This document shows positions 38,601 through 47,560 of a stretch of DNA of 64,000 bases, one piece after another. A program made the position numbers and the translations under genes. Numbering within the stretch: position 1 is the first letter of the stretch; each line of letters begins with the position of its first letter. This DNA comes from Dyadobacter tibetensis Y620-1 (GTDB lineage: Bacteria > Bacteroidota > Bacteroidia > Cytophagales > Spirosomataceae), in assembly GCF_000566685.1 (NCBI RefSeq), contig NZ_AZQN01000001.1:186001-250000 (forward strand), written 5' to 3'. The notes under the pieces are model-generated. The model had not been told where the DNA came from, ran no database searches, and saw nothing but the letters and a program-made list of their open reading frames with translations.

Positions 38601-39139
38601 ACTACACCATTATCGGTAACCCTCATCCAAATTTCACTTTTGGTTTTACCAACAACTTTAGTTACAAACGGTTTAGTGTAGGGCTGATTGTTAACGGTCA
38701 GCAAGGGGGACAGGTGATGAACGGACTCCGTCAGACGGTTGATAATTTACAAGGATTCTTTAATGTTCGTCAGGCCTGGGTCAACAGATGGGTAAGCCCC
38801 GAGCAGCCAGGAGACGGGATGCATTCCGGCGTTCCTAAACTCACGCCAAGTTGGGGGCACCGGGTAAACAGTCTATGGGTAGAGGATGCCTCATTTATAC
38901 GGATTGCCAATGTTTCCCTGGGATATACCCTTCCCGATGCTTGGGTGAAAAAATCTGGATTTATTAACGGATGCAGAATTTATGCCACTGTTCAAAATCT
39001 GGCCATGTTTACCGCCTACGAGGGAGCAAATCCTGAAGGACAGTCTCGCAACATTAATAATACCTTATCCCCGGGTTTCGATATGTCCTCTTATCCCCTG
39101 GCTCGTACTACCTCATTTGGTTTAAACCTTTCATTTTAA
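35696..39139 (+). CDS. SusC/RagA-type TonB-linked outer membrane transporter
   Basis: This 1147-residue outer-membrane channel imports oligosaccharides with the SusD lipoprotein. In order it has a signal peptide (about 1-39), an STN domain (about 45-105) that talks to the FecR anti-sigma factor, a CarboxypepD_reg domain (about 135-215), a TonB box region and plug (about 220-340; VVVVGYGTQRAKDLTGAV, LYVVDGMPYSAG) and a C-terminal beta-barrel ending in SFGLNLSF. The STN domain marks it as a signalling transporter, fitting the sigma/anti-sigma pair upstream. ATG 35696 gives MKKIAFRQFW; an internal ATG at residue 14 is less likely. Confidence 0.95.
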   Translation: MKKIAFRQFWTILMKFTFTQGLVMLLLMSASYAHDSKAQEYLNRRLSLNVENVEIKSVLAEIEKATEVRFVYSSQVINKAQRITLKQNQVSLASLLDKLFEPLQVRYELMGRKVILTKGSDREAPEMEGATGALLRLIKGRVLDESGIPLPGVSVVVKGSTLGTSTDVEGRFELELPTDASVLVFSFVGFRSEEVALGKASELDIMLRVENKALNEVVVVGYGTQRAKDLTGAVATLHQEVVKDLPVSSLDQKMIGQVAGVQIQQVSGAPGSGTSVRIRGSGSLGAGNEPLYVVDGMPYSAGLNQNLNPLMLINPNDIESISILKDASSTAIYGSRGSNGVVLITTKKGSFNKTQISFSAMSGVQTVPQRGRPDLMNQRQFAELQRNKIDIAVFRSEKRAATENDYPVEYRNLDNLNGSGTDWYDLILQSAPIHDYNVNVQKGGEDSRMNFSMGYFKQDGVLKHTGVERITSKVSMETTLKDKFTIGGTLQPTYIKQNRTNTNSNREDVIGIANWANPTMSPYDANGQLIPYIRSPQSKYHSAWSFANPLFVLQESKQIQEQFQNLGVAFIQWDILPGLVAKSSLNTIWSTSKYFQFTPSTVGGSNRPPVAGTGQASSNNGTSFNWLIENTLTYNKNFGDHRINALLGYTAQKSTSGAVNIDAGPYSNDLVQTINAAQGITNWDQNINEWSIISYLGRLNYGFQDKYLLTATLRSDGSSRFGSQNRFAYFPSVAGAWRLSEEEFLKNNSAIKDLKLRASFGTSGNNNIGNYSHLAQIHQGSYAFNNTQVAAAYVGLPNPYLTWEESSQIDAGLDLELFQNNLSLTLDFYSRKSKNMLLNDVIPAITGFSNQIVNKGNVRNRGVELTLGASPISGPFNWDVNLNVAINRNKVLSLNDNSDRILSGSNDGNPTHVSVVGKPIGQFFGFELEGVYTAADVANPDIIKTTQVYEGNPKYKDVNGDGVVNDLLDYTIIGNPHPNFTFGFTNNFSYKRFSVGLIVNGQQGGQVMNGLRQTVDNLQGFFNVRQAWVNRWVSPEQPGDGMHSGVPKLTPSWGHRVNSLWVEDASFIRIANVSLGYTLPDAWVKKSGFINGCRIYATVQNLAMFTAYEGANPEGQSRNINNTLSPGFDMSSYPLARTTSFGLNLSF

Positions 39140-39158
39140 GCAAAACCTATATATCGAT

Positions 39159-40637
39159 ATGAAAAAAATAGCGATGATGTTTCTGGCTTTTATGGCCAGT
39201 TCATGCTCCGACTCATTTTTAGAATTATATCCTAAAGATGGATTGAGTGAAGGGAATTTTTATAACACTCAAGAATCCATTATACTATTGGCAAATGGTT
39301 GCTATCTACCCATGCGTGATTATGAAAAGTCCCAACACTGGGTATTAGCCGAGCTAATTTCCGATAATGGAAGTCATCAGAATAATGTAGTCACTGGTGA
39401 GGCCACCCGGGGCGTTATTGATCAATTTATTCTGGTTTCCGATAATGTTGCTTATTTACAATTTTGGCAATTGTCCTACAGCGGAATTACCCGATGTAAT
39501 AAATTACTTGCAGAATTTGATAGGGAGGAGATTGTCTGGGAAAACAAAGCTATCAAACATCGGTCAGCCGGTGAAGCTTTATTTTTACGCGCCCTTTATT
39601 ATTTTAATCTCGTTCGGCAGTTTGGAGGCGTGCCATTGGTAACCACCCCGTTGCCTTCTCAGGAAGCTGTAGGAATAAAACGTTCTACTGAAGCTCAGAT
39701 ATACGATCAAATTATTGCTGATTTAAAGGCCGCTGACCTGCAATTTCAACAAGCGGCCTCTGTAAAGGAAAATGGTAGAGCCAATCAGTGGGCTGCTAAG
39801 GGGTTGTTAGGTAAGGTTTACCTGACGCTCCGAGATTACCCCAAGGCGGAAGAGCAGCTATTAGCAGTAATTAATTCAGGCGCCCATCAGTTGCTTGGAA
39901 ATTATGCCGATATTTTCAACCCGGCCAAAAAGGATTACACCGAAACATTATTCTCTATACAATATTCTGAGTCGAGCGCCGAAACGTCTAATCGGTTTAT
40001 TTTCTGGTTTGCTCCTCATACTTCTGGAGGGCAGGTGACCAATAGGCCGAACATAAATATCATAGGGGCTGGTTGGAACCAACCTACTGCCGATTTGATA
40101 GAAGCCTTTGAGCCCGGTGATAAGAGAAAACCGGTTTCCATAGGTTTTTGGGAGGGACGCGACTGGGATAATCAGGTTCGGCCCATTGCCTATGTGAACA
40201 AATACAAGCCACCCATATCGGATCCTAATGATCGGAGCAGTGATAATTTGCCGGTATTACGCTATTCTGATATCTTGCTCATGTATGCCGAAGTTCTGAA
40301 CCAGCAGGGCAAGGTAACAGAGGCAATCCCATTTGTTCAGGAGGTGCGCAATCGGGCTGGGCTTACTGCGGAGCTAACTGGACTCAGTCAGGCTGAACTG
40401 GAAAAACTAATAGCCAAGGAACGACAGGTTGAATTCTGTTTTGAAAATCAAAGGTGGTACGACCTTAAAAGAACTGGTAAAGCCGTAGAGGTGATGACCC
40501 GGCACGGACAGCGGGAACTACTGTTAAAGCCGTATTCTTATGAAGGTGCCTATGTGATTACCCCCAACAAACTATTGGCACCAATACCAGTCAATGAAGT
40601 TTCGGTGAATAAACTGACGCAAAATCCAGGCTACTAA
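39159..40637 (+). CDS. SusD/RagB-type glycan-binding lipoprotein
   Basis: This 492-residue surface lipoprotein caps the SusC channel and binds glycan. The lipobox is MASSC (Cys16), followed by the typical SDSFLELYPKDGLSEGNFYN. The N-terminal SusD-like_3 region and the C-terminal RagB domain, with RYSDILLMYAEVLNQQGK and RQVEFCFENQRWYDLKRTG, match the family. It follows susC after 19 bases. Substrate specificity cannot be read from the sequence. Confidence 0.95.
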   Translation: MKKIAMMFLAFMASSCSDSFLELYPKDGLSEGNFYNTQESIILLANGCYLPMRDYEKSQHWVLAELISDNGSHQNNVVTGEATRGVIDQFILVSDNVAYLQFWQLSYSGITRCNKLLAEFDREEIVWENKAIKHRSAGEALFLRALYYFNLVRQFGGVPLVTTPLPSQEAVGIKRSTEAQIYDQIIADLKAADLQFQQAASVKENGRANQWAAKGLLGKVYLTLRDYPKAEEQLLAVINSGAHQLLGNYADIFNPAKKDYTETLFSIQYSESSAETSNRFIFWFAPHTSGGQVTNRPNINIIGAGWNQPTADLIEAFEPGDKRKPVSIGFWEGRDWDNQVRPIAYVNKYKPPISDPNDRSSDNLPVLRYSDILLMYAEVLNQQGKVTEAIPFVQEVRNRAGLTAELTGLSQAELEKLIAKERQVEFCFENQRWYDLKRTGKAVEVMTRHGQRELLLKPYSYEGAYVITPNKLLAPIPVNEVSVNKLTQNPGY

Positions 40638-40648
40638 TTGCACTTTAG

Positions 40649-40683
40649 CCCCTGGAAAAATGCTCATTTCGGGGAGTTTTTTT
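40649..40683 (+). terminator. Terminator or attenuator between susD and the sulfatases
   Basis: CCCC and GAAA (40649-40658, with a 2-base bulge) pair with TTTC-GGGG (40667-40674), and AG plus T7 follow. It lies 12 bases after the susD stop. It may lower expression of the sulfatases relative to susCD. Confidence 0.6.
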
Positions 40684-40702
40684 AAATTAAATTTCATTAA
40701 AT

Positions 40703-42175
40703 ATGATCCATTTCAAAAGTAGAAGTTTATTCTGCTCATTATTACTTTTCTGTTCTGTACTGAACCTCCACGGGAAAGCAGCACCACCGAAACCCAATAT
40801 TGTATATGTACTGGTAGATCAGTGGAGGGCGCAGGCCATGGGCTTCACAGGCGATAAAAATGCTTACACGCCTAACCTCGACCGCCTCGCCACGAGCAGT
40901 GTGGTGATTAAAAATGCAATTTCAGGAATGCCTGTTTGTTCTCCCCATAGAGCATCACTTCTCACAGGTCAGTATCCCCTCACGCATGGGGTATTTATGA
41001 ATGACGTATTGCTTGGTACTGACTATATCACCTTGCCTAAAGTTTTCAATAAGGCGGGCTATGAAACAGGATATATAGGTAAGTGGCACCTGGACGGACA
41101 TGGACGAAATTCTTATATTCCTCCTTTAAGACAACAAGGTTTTGGTTATTGGAAGGCCCTTGAATGTACCCATAATTATAATAACTCATATTATTATGCC
41201 GGATCGTCGGATAAGAAACTGAAGTGGGAAGGCTATGACGTTATAGCCCAAACTCAGGATGCCTGCTCCTATATAAGTACCCAGGCAAAAAAGCGTCAAC
41301 CTTTTGTCCTGTTTATCTCTTTGGGAGCACCTCACGATCCTTACCAGACAGCGCCTGATAGATTTAAGGCCATGTTTGAAAATAAAGATCTGGAAATCAA
41401 TCCCAATGTATCCCCTGCGCATAGAGAAAAGGTAATTCGGGACTTGAAGGGCTATTATGCCCATATGGCAGCTATTGACGAATCGGTAGGGGTATTATTG
41501 AAAAAAATAGACGAAAGCGGTATTGCAGAAAATACAATTTTTGTGTTTACCTCTGATCATGGTGATTTGCTTGGTGCCCATGGGTATTGGAACAAGCAGC
41601 AACCTTATGCTGAAAGTATTAAGGTTCCCTTCTTGCTGCGCTACCCAAAGGCATTCGGGGCGGAGGGGAAGACTTCAGAAATACTGTTGAACTCACCCGA
41701 TATTATGCCTACCTTACTTGGATTAACAGGGATTGATATCCCCTCATCGGTAGAAGGGGTGGATTTTTCAGAGGTATTAAAAGGTAAGAAGAAGGATAAA
41801 AAAGACTATACTTTAATTTCCTGTGTGCAGCCTTTTGGTCAATGGGCCCGGCGCCAGGGCGGTAAGGAATACAGGGGAATCTTTACGGGGCAGTATACCT
41901 ACACCCGCGACCTTAACGGACCGTGGCTGTTATTCGATAATGACCAAGATCCATTTCAACTCAATAATCTAATTGGAAAGCCTGAATACGCTTCCCTTCA
42001 AGCGGATCTGGAAAAGAGATTATCCCAAGAGTTGCTGGAGCGCGGAGATAAATTTCTACCTGGAATGGAGTATATCAAAAAATGGAACTATACGGTTGAC
42101 GAAACAGAAACAGTACCTTATGTAAAAATGAATTATGAAGGTAAGCCTTTAAACGAAGAAAGCCGGGACAAATAG
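40703..42175 (+). CDS. Exported sulfatase (family S1)
   Basis: This 490-residue formylglycine-dependent sulfatase has a signal peptide (about 1-26). The activation motif is C79-S80-P81-H82-R83, a good C-x-P-x-R site, followed by ASLLTGQYP. Metal-binding residues lie in VLVDQWR and VFTSDHGDLLGAHG. It removes sulfate esters from a glycan, probably the one imported by the SusCD pair. Substrate cannot be assigned. A formylglycine-generating enzyme is needed and is not in this window. Confidence 0.9.
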   Translation: MIHFKSRSLFCSLLLFCSVLNLHGKAAPPKPNIVYVLVDQWRAQAMGFTGDKNAYTPNLDRLATSSVVIKNAISGMPVCSPHRASLLTGQYPLTHGVFMNDVLLGTDYITLPKVFNKAGYETGYIGKWHLDGHGRNSYIPPLRQQGFGYWKALECTHNYNNSYYYAGSSDKKLKWEGYDVIAQTQDACSYISTQAKKRQPFVLFISLGAPHDPYQTAPDRFKAMFENKDLEINPNVSPAHREKVIRDLKGYYAHMAAIDESVGVLLKKIDESGIAENTIFVFTSDHGDLLGAHGYWNKQQPYAESIKVPFLLRYPKAFGAEGKTSEILLNSPDIMPTLLGLTGIDIPSSVEGVDFSEVLKGKKKDKKDYTLISCVQPFGQWARRQGGKEYRGIFTGQYTYTRDLNGPWLLFDNDQDPFQLNNLIGKPEYASLQADLEKRLSQELLERGDKFLPGMEYIKKWNYTVDETETVPYVKMNYEGKPLNEESRDK

Positions 42176-42225
42176 GTTTTTCGCTTCAAATGTCGTCATT
42201 TATAATAAACAATTAATATACTTCA

Positions 42226-43632
42226 ATGAAATACGCAGGAAATGCCTTAGTGATGCTCCTGGCTGCATTTGGACTAGTCGTACTGGTAGCAGCCAGACAT
42301 GAGCCTAAATACCCCCAAAATTTGGACAAGCCAAATATAATTTATTTGCTTACTGATGATCAACGTGCAGATGCGATGGGTGTTATGGGTAATTCCATTA
42401 TCAAGACACCCCATCTGGATCGGCTGGCTAATGAGGGAATTCTATACCGAAACGCTTATGTCACAACTTCTATATGTTGTGTGAGCAGGGCCACTATGCT
42501 AAGCGGCCAGTATATGTCTCGCCATGGAATTAAGGACTTCTCTACCAGCTTTAGCAAAGAAGCATTTGACAATACTTACCCGATGTTGCTTAAGAATGCC
42601 GGCTATCAGGTAGGGTTTATCGGTAAATTTGGCGTAGGTGCTCCCAAAGATCAGCCGGCTTCAGCTTTTGACTTTTGGGCCTGTACCACCAAGTCCCAGC
42701 CAGATTATGAAATGAAGGATGAGAACGGTAATTATTTACACCATACCGATAAAGTAAGTAACGATATCCAGGATTTTCTTAAAACCACGGACAAAAAGAA
42801 GCCCTTTTGTCTTTCGGTAAGTTTTAAGGCACCACATGTCCAGGACAATGATCCTCGCCAATTTATTATACAACCTCGTTACAAATCTATGTATGCTGCT
42901 GATAGTATAGCAGAAACGGAAAAGATGGATCCGAAATATTGGAATGAATTTCCGGATTTTTTCAGAACCGAAAAGAATATTGCCAGGGAGCGCTGGCACT
43001 TACGCTTTGAAAATAATCGTATGTATCAGGAGAGTGTCCGGAATTATTATAGATTGATCAGTGGTGTTGATGAGGTTGTAGGAAAATTGGTTAGTTCTCT
43101 TGAAAAACAAGGAATGGCTGAAAATACTGTGATTATTTTTATGGGAGATAATGGCTTTTATTTAGGGGAATATGGACTAGCTGGTAAATGGTATGGTCAT
43201 CAGGAGTCTATCCGGGTTCCTCTTATCATATATGACCCTAGAAACCGGCAGATACAGGGAAAGAAAAGCGACGAAATGGCGTTAAATATTGATATAGCAC
43301 CTACAATTCTGGAAATGGCGGGTGTGAAAATACCTGCCAGCATGCAGGGAGTGGACCTGGTGAAAATGGTTAGTAAGAAGGGCAAGTCGCTTCGTAGACA
43401 CGAATTTTTCTATGAACATACCTTCATGGGCGACCCAGGCATTCCTAAGTTGGAAGGTGTAGTACAGGATCGATATAAGTATATGAAGTTTATCGAACAT
43501 GATTATGAGCAACTTTTCGACTTGCAAAAAGATCCTGATGAGCGTTATAATGCGGCAAATGATCAGGCTTATCAAAAGGTACTGGCTACCATGCGTGCCC
43601 GACACAAGCAGCTGAGTCAGGACATGAAATAA
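42226..43632 (+). CDS. Exported sulfatase (family S1) with a CxVxR activation site
   Basis: This 468-residue sulfatase has an N-terminal hydrophobic signal (about 6-23). The activation motif is C84-C85-V86-S87-R88, so the position normally Pro or Ala is Val. The rest is intact: LLTDDQRADAMG at the first metal site, VIFMGDNGFYLGEYG at the second and KWYGHQESIRVP. It lies 50 bases after the first sulfatase and ends just before a bidirectional terminator, so it closes the susCD transcript. Whether the altered motif is still oxidised is uncertain, because a second Cys adjoins it. Confidence 0.88.
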   Translation: MKYAGNALVMLLAAFGLVVLVAARHEPKYPQNLDKPNIIYLLTDDQRADAMGVMGNSIIKTPHLDRLANEGILYRNAYVTTSICCVSRATMLSGQYMSRHGIKDFSTSFSKEAFDNTYPMLLKNAGYQVGFIGKFGVGAPKDQPASAFDFWACTTKSQPDYEMKDENGNYLHHTDKVSNDIQDFLKTTDKKKPFCLSVSFKAPHVQDNDPRQFIIQPRYKSMYAADSIAETEKMDPKYWNEFPDFFRTEKNIARERWHLRFENNRMYQESVRNYYRLISGVDEVVGKLVSSLEKQGMAENTVIIFMGDNGFYLGEYGLAGKWYGHQESIRVPLIIYDPRNRQIQGKKSDEMALNIDIAPTILEMAGVKIPASMQGVDLVKMVSKKGKSLRRHEFFYEHTFMGDPGIPKLEGVVQDRYKYMKFIEHDYEQLFDLQKDPDERYNAANDQAYQKVLATMRARHKQLSQDMK

Positions 43633-43654
43633 TTTCGAAAACTACCGAAGATGG

Positions 43655-43698
43655 AAAAAAGGCCTATACCTTAATTGACTTGGTATAGGCCTTTTTTT
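43655..43698. terminator. Bidirectional terminator between the PUL and the heme operon
   Basis: A6-GGCCTATACC pairs with GGTATAGGCC-T7 (43655-43670 with 43682-43698) around an 11-base loop. It separates the convergent sulfatase and hmuS genes and works on both strands. Confidence 0.92.
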
Positions 43699-43705
43699 GT
43701 TGTAT

Positions 43706-44743
43706 TTACAATCGACTCAGGCTTCGTGCAATTAGTTCGGTCCATTCCGGTAGTTCTGGAATGCCAGGTTTCCTTTTACCAAAATACTGATTAAACAGGG
43801 TTCCAAACTTGTCAATAAGTTCTAGCCCGGTTACAATTCCAGCTTCGCTCGGTTTCCTGACCACCCAGGCTTCGGCAATAGCATCTTGTCGAAGGTGCAG
43901 GTTAAAGGTTGGATCCATAATATTAAGCCATGGACCCATTTCGAATATTTTATGGATGGGCCCGGTATGAATTTGAATACAATTGCTGTTAGACACGAAT
44001 ACCATAATGGGTACTTGCTGTTCACTGGCATTTTTGAATAGGGTATTAATGTCCGAAGGATTAATCCGGTAAGCATAGCCTTCAGGGGCGAGCCTCAGGG
44101 CCTGCTTACGGGTAAGACCATATTTATTTAAAAGAGTAAAAAAGTCATGGGTGTCTTTTAATGCGAGCCACTCCGACTGAAAAGCATGTTGATCGATTTC
44201 AGGAAGTATCTCTGGCTCTACTAATTTCTCGGGTGAGGTCTTAATGTTTGTTTCCAGCTCTTGTACAGAAGCGGTATAGCGGTTTATTAATTGATGGTAC
44301 TGCTCAAGGTTACTGGATTCGGTCAGGTATATTTTGTGAGCAGCTTCGCCATAGCTGTTATAAAATTGTAGGCTACGCCGTCCTTTCTCTTCGACAGCAA
44401 AGCCGAAACGCCAATCGCCTAAAAACAGGCGAAGGTCAATGTCAGTCCCAAGAACCAGACCCACATGTCCCTTGAAGGAAATATTTTCATACACCCCTTT
44501 ACGCTCATGGACGACATGATCGTTCCGGGTAAGGGCCATGACATGGCCCAAACTTCCAACTTCCTTAATAATATCACGAAAGTCACCAGCAAGAAGGGTA
44601 ACTCCTTCTCCCAGGCCGGTGGCCAATAATTGGGCCTCCGAAGTACCCAGGTTATTTGCAGCATCTCGTATACGAATACTAGGATTTTCTATCTGATATT
44701 GAGACCATTTCTGTTTAAGTTCGGTTACTCCTGCTGTGCTCAT
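43706..44743 (-). CDS. hmuS: Heme-degrading / heme-handling protein HmuS
   Basis: HmuS/ChuS proteins bind heme in the cytoplasm and degrade it or hand it on. The 345-residue protein shows the two similar halves typical of the family, each with an N-terminal helix and beta-sheet. LTRNDHVVHERKGVYENI near residues 71-88 matches the HemS signature, and VFVSNSNCIQIHTGPI with FNLHLRQDAIAEAWVVRKP matches the second half. It is the last gene of the heme operon, 33 bases after hmuV. Confidence 0.92.
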   Translation of the reverse strand: MSTAGVTELKQKWSQYQIENPSIRIRDAANNLGTSEAQLLATGLGEGVTLLAGDFRDIIKEVGSLGHVMALTRNDHVVHERKGVYENISFKGHVGLVLGTDIDLRLFLGDWRFGFAVEEKGRRSLQFYNSYGEAAHKIYLTESSNLEQYHQLINRYTASVQELETNIKTSPEKLVEPEILPEIDQHAFQSEWLALKDTHDFFTLLNKYGLTRKQALRLAPEGYAYRINPSDINTLFKNASEQQVPIMVFVSNSNCIQIHTGPIHKIFEMGPWLNIMDPTFNLHLRQDAIAEAWVVRKPSEAGIVTGLELIDKFGTLFNQYFGKRKPGIPELPEWTELIARSLSRL

Positions 44744-44776
44744 AATAAATTGGAATTAATGTAAAATTGTAAATTC

Positions 44777-45583
44777 TTAGTTGCCCTGAGAAGCTATATT
44801 TTTAATCTGAGGGACGATCATAGCTTTATTCATATCCGGTTCCAGATGGACTACCCGCACGGGAAGACCAAAAACCTTCTCAATATTTTCTTCCGTCAGA
44901 ATTTGCTGTGTTGGCCCAAAATCTTCTACTCTGCCATCCTTCAATAGAAGTATTTGATCGGTAAACTGGCTTGCCAAATTCAAATCATGGACTACGGCAA
45001 TAACGCCTGCCCCCTTCTGTGACATCTCTCTTGCCAAAAGAAAGGTATCGTATTGATGCCGTAGATCCATGCCCGTAGTAGGTTCGTCAAGTAGTAAGAA
45101 GGCCTGGTTGACATCCCATATTTGTGCCAAAGCTCGAGCCAGTTGCACCCTTTGCTGTTCCCCCCCAGAAAGGGTAGGATACTGCCTCTCCGAAAGACCA
45201 TCAACCTTTACTTTTTGCATTGCACTCCGAATGATGGACTGGTCCAACTGGCTGGGGTGGGAGGAATAATAGGGGTACCGTCCCATCCCTACAATTTCTT
45301 GAACAGTAAAGTCCAGATTTACAGCATTTTGTTGGGCCAGGACTGCCCTTTTTTGCGCTAAATCGGCACGCTTATATTTCCAAAGCTCCTGACCATGGAA
45401 TGAAATCGAGCCGCTCGTTGGGCGATGTTCACCCGATAATAATTTTAATAATGTGGATTTCCCGGCACCATTGGCACCCAGGATTCCCCAGAAGCTACCC
45501 GGCTGAAATCTGGCATTGATCTGTTCTAGTAAGAGACGTTTCCCTCCTTTGGCTTTGAAAGACAGGTTTGTAACTTCCATCAT
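44777..45583 (-). CDS. hmuV: Heme ABC transporter ATP-binding protein
   Basis: HmuV powers heme import through HmuU. The 268-residue ATPase has Walker A GANGAGKST (near 36-44), the signature LSGGEQQRVQLARALA, Walker B FLLLDEPTTGMD and the switch His in VVHDLNLA. Length and sequence fit the FecE/HmuV group. Its first of two ATG codons overlaps the hmuU stop by four bases, which indicates coupled translation. Confidence 0.93.
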   Translation of the reverse strand: MMEVTNLSFKAKGGKRLLLEQINARFQPGSFWGILGANGAGKSTLLKLLSGEHRPTSGSISFHGQELWKYKRADLAQKRAVLAQQNAVNLDFTVQEIVGMGRYPYYSSHPSQLDQSIIRSAMQKVKVDGLSERQYPTLSGGEQQRVQLARALAQIWDVNQAFLLLDEPTTGMDLRHQYDTFLLAREMSQKGAGVIAVVHDLNLASQFTDQILLLKDGRVEDFGPTQQILTEENIEKVFGLPVRVVHLEPDMNKAMIVPQIKNIASQGN

Positions 45584-46686
45584 CGCTGTTTAGTTTTTTG
45601 TTTCCAAAGTATATACATGAAAAAGGGAGCGCCGAGTAGCGCTGTAATAATTCCAATAGGAATTTCCGATGGAGCTGTCAGGGTTCTGGATAAGGTATCA
45701 GCCAAGGTAAGCACGATGGCGCCTCCCAGAGCCGAGGCCTTGAGCAAAGTCCGGTGGTCGGGCCCCAGGGTGTTTCGGACCATATGGGGAACTACTAACC
45801 CAATGAATCCAATGGTGCCCGCCACAGCCACGGAAGCACCTACACCTAAAGTGGCCAGCAGTATGACCATCCTACGCAAATGAGTTAGATTGACGCCTAA
45901 GGCTCTTGCCTGACTTTCACCCAAAACCAAAAGGTTCAGCGACTTACCCAGGAGGGGAAGTCCCAAAACTGATAACAAAATAAATGGAGCAACTGCAGCT
46001 ACGGCAGTCCAGCTAGCTCCACCAAGGCTACCCAGGCTCCAGAAGGTGATACTCCGCAGCTGGTCGTCGCTGGCCAGGTAGGTCATAAGTCCTGTAAATG
46101 CGCCTACCAATGCGTTAATGGCGATGCCGATTAATAAAATAGTGGCCGCTCCGCCATTGCCCGTGATTGTAGAGAGCTGATAAACTAAGAAGGTGGTTAA
46201 TGCAGCACCTGTGAAAGCGGCTAACGAGAGGGTATAAGCTCCACCATATTCGTTAACAATGCCTAGGAATCGAGCATTGAGCATGATGATTAGGACAGCA
46301 AAAAGAGATGCTCCGGAGGTTACTCCAATAAGTCCGGCATCTGCAACAGGATTCCGGAAAAGCCCTTGCAGAGCGGCACCAGATATGCCAAGTCCAGCAC
46401 CTATCAATACAGAAAGCATTACACGGGGTAGTCTTATGATCCAGAAAATAACAGATTTTTGTTCCTCAATGATTTGTAATCCTTCATATCCCAGAGGTTC
46501 AGCGATAAGAGTAATAATTTCGGATATGGTAATATTAACTGCTCCAAGTCCGGCAGAGAAGGCCATTGTAATTAATAAGCATAGAAAAAGAACCCAAAGA
46601 ACCATAGGGCCTTTTCGAAGAAAGCTGTAGTAATTAGCATGCTTAGTCAGCTTATTATCAGGGGGCATCAGGATACTCTCGTTCAT
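45580..46686 (-). CDS. hmuU: Heme ABC transporter permease
   Basis: This 368-residue inner-membrane permease of the FecCD family has about ten hydrophobic segments. It has the conserved GAGLGISGAALQGLFRNPVADAGLIGV near the N-terminus and GTIGFIGLVVPHMVR near the coupling helix. It pairs with HmuT and HmuV to move heme into the cytoplasm. The open frame extends to 46875 through hmuT; ATG 46686 (MNESILMPP) is used because it leaves a natural 4-base gap to the hmuT stop and removes an implausible leader. Confidence 0.92.
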   Translation of the reverse strand: MNESILMPPDNKLTKHANYYSFLRKGPMVLWVLFLCLLITMAFSAGLGAVNITISEIITLIAEPLGYEGLQIIEEQKSVIFWIIRLPRVMLSVLIGAGLGISGAALQGLFRNPVADAGLIGVTSGASLFAVLIIMLNARFLGIVNEYGGAYTLSLAAFTGAALTTFLVYQLSTITGNGGAATILLIGIAINALVGAFTGLMTYLASDDQLRSITFWSLGSLGGASWTAVAAVAPFILLSVLGLPLLGKSLNLLVLGESQARALGVNLTHLRRMVILLATLGVGASVAVAGTIGFIGLVVPHMVRNTLGPDHRTLLKASALGGAIVLTLADTLSRTLTAPSEIPIGIITALLGAPFFMYILWKQKTKQR

Positions 46687-46690
46687 GTTT

Positions 46691-47518
46691 TTACTCGATT
46701 TTTTGTGAAAGTTCCATGGCTGCCTGGCCCAACCTGGGGCCAAATCCGGTGAGTAGTTGCCCATCCATACTGACGATTTTTTTGTTTTTCCCCGCATTGG
46801 TAGCCGATACACCAGGAATTTTAAGCAGTCCTTCCGGTCCTTCAAGGCTCTGGAGGCCACTATCGAAAAGAACAAGGACGTCAGGATTAGCCATTACCAA
46901 TGACTCGGCGGTTAATGGTTTGAAATCACTAAATCCTTGCACTGCATTCTGATGACCTGTTAAGGTAAATATTTCATCAAGGGAAGTTTCCTGCCCCGCT
47001 ACCATTAATGTCCCGGTTCCTCTGGCGTAGATAAATAAAAGTTTTTTTGGCTTGGTTGGTTTCATGACGGTCTTTAAAGATTTTTCCAGTTCGGCAACCA
47101 TTTTTTCCGCCTCTTTTGATTTCTTAAAATACCTTCCAACCGCTCTAATTAATGCGATAGTGCCTGCTTTAGTATACTGCTGTTTGAATGCCACTATCGC
47201 AATTCCACTGGCCCGTAACTGCTGAAGTACGTTCGCTGAAACGGGACTCTGATCAGAATAAATTAGCACGTTGGGACGGAGGGCCAGAATTCCCTCTGCA
47301 TTGAAGCTTCTATTATGTCCTATTTTAGGAAGATTATGTAATGATTCGGGATAAGTGCTCGTCACGTCCACCCCTACCAACTCCCCGGCAAGGCCTAAAC
47401 CTGCAACAATTTCGCTCAGTGTGCCATTACACGAAACTATTCGTGCTGCGTTTACCTCCACCGACCAGAATAGCAAGAGGCACACTAACAGGCTTCGGTG
47501 ATATTTTATTGATTGCAT
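46691..47518 (-). CDS. hmuT: Heme-binding periplasmic protein of the ABC transporter
   Basis: This 275-residue solute-binding protein of the TroA/BtuF-like class III fold has a signal peptide (about 1-25, cleavage near VNAA). SCNGTLSEIVAGLG, LVGVDVTSTYPESL and AEGILALRPNVLI are hallmarks of heme-binding SBPs. In ShuT/PhuT-type proteins, as I recall them, the IGY motif supplies the axial Tyr ligand; here the motif reads IGHNR (H68). ATG 47518 is chosen because it opens directly into the signal peptide; the upstream M at 47560 adds a non-signal stretch. Confidence 0.9.
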   Translation of the reverse strand: MQSIKYHRSLLVCLLLFWSVEVNAARIVSCNGTLSEIVAGLGLAGELVGVDVTSTYPESLHNLPKIGHNRSFNAEGILALRPNVLIYSDQSPVSANVLQQLRASGIAIVAFKQQYTKAGTIALIRAVGRYFKKSKEAEKMVAELEKSLKTVMKPTKPKKLLFIYARGTGTLMVAGQETSLDEIFTLTGHQNAVQGFSDFKPLTAESLVMANPDVLVLFDSGLQSLEGPEGLLKIPGVSATNAGKNKKIVSMDGQLLTGFGPRLGQAAMELSQKIE

Positions 47519-47560
47519 AATTGTTTTTTGATTTAATAGTTTTGCTAAGGTGCAGGCCAA

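Noticed and set aside
46687..46875. An N-terminal extension of HmuU overlapping the hmuT gene
   Set aside because: It would add 63 non-conserved residues encoded inside hmuT; ATG 46686 gives the standard length and a normal gap.
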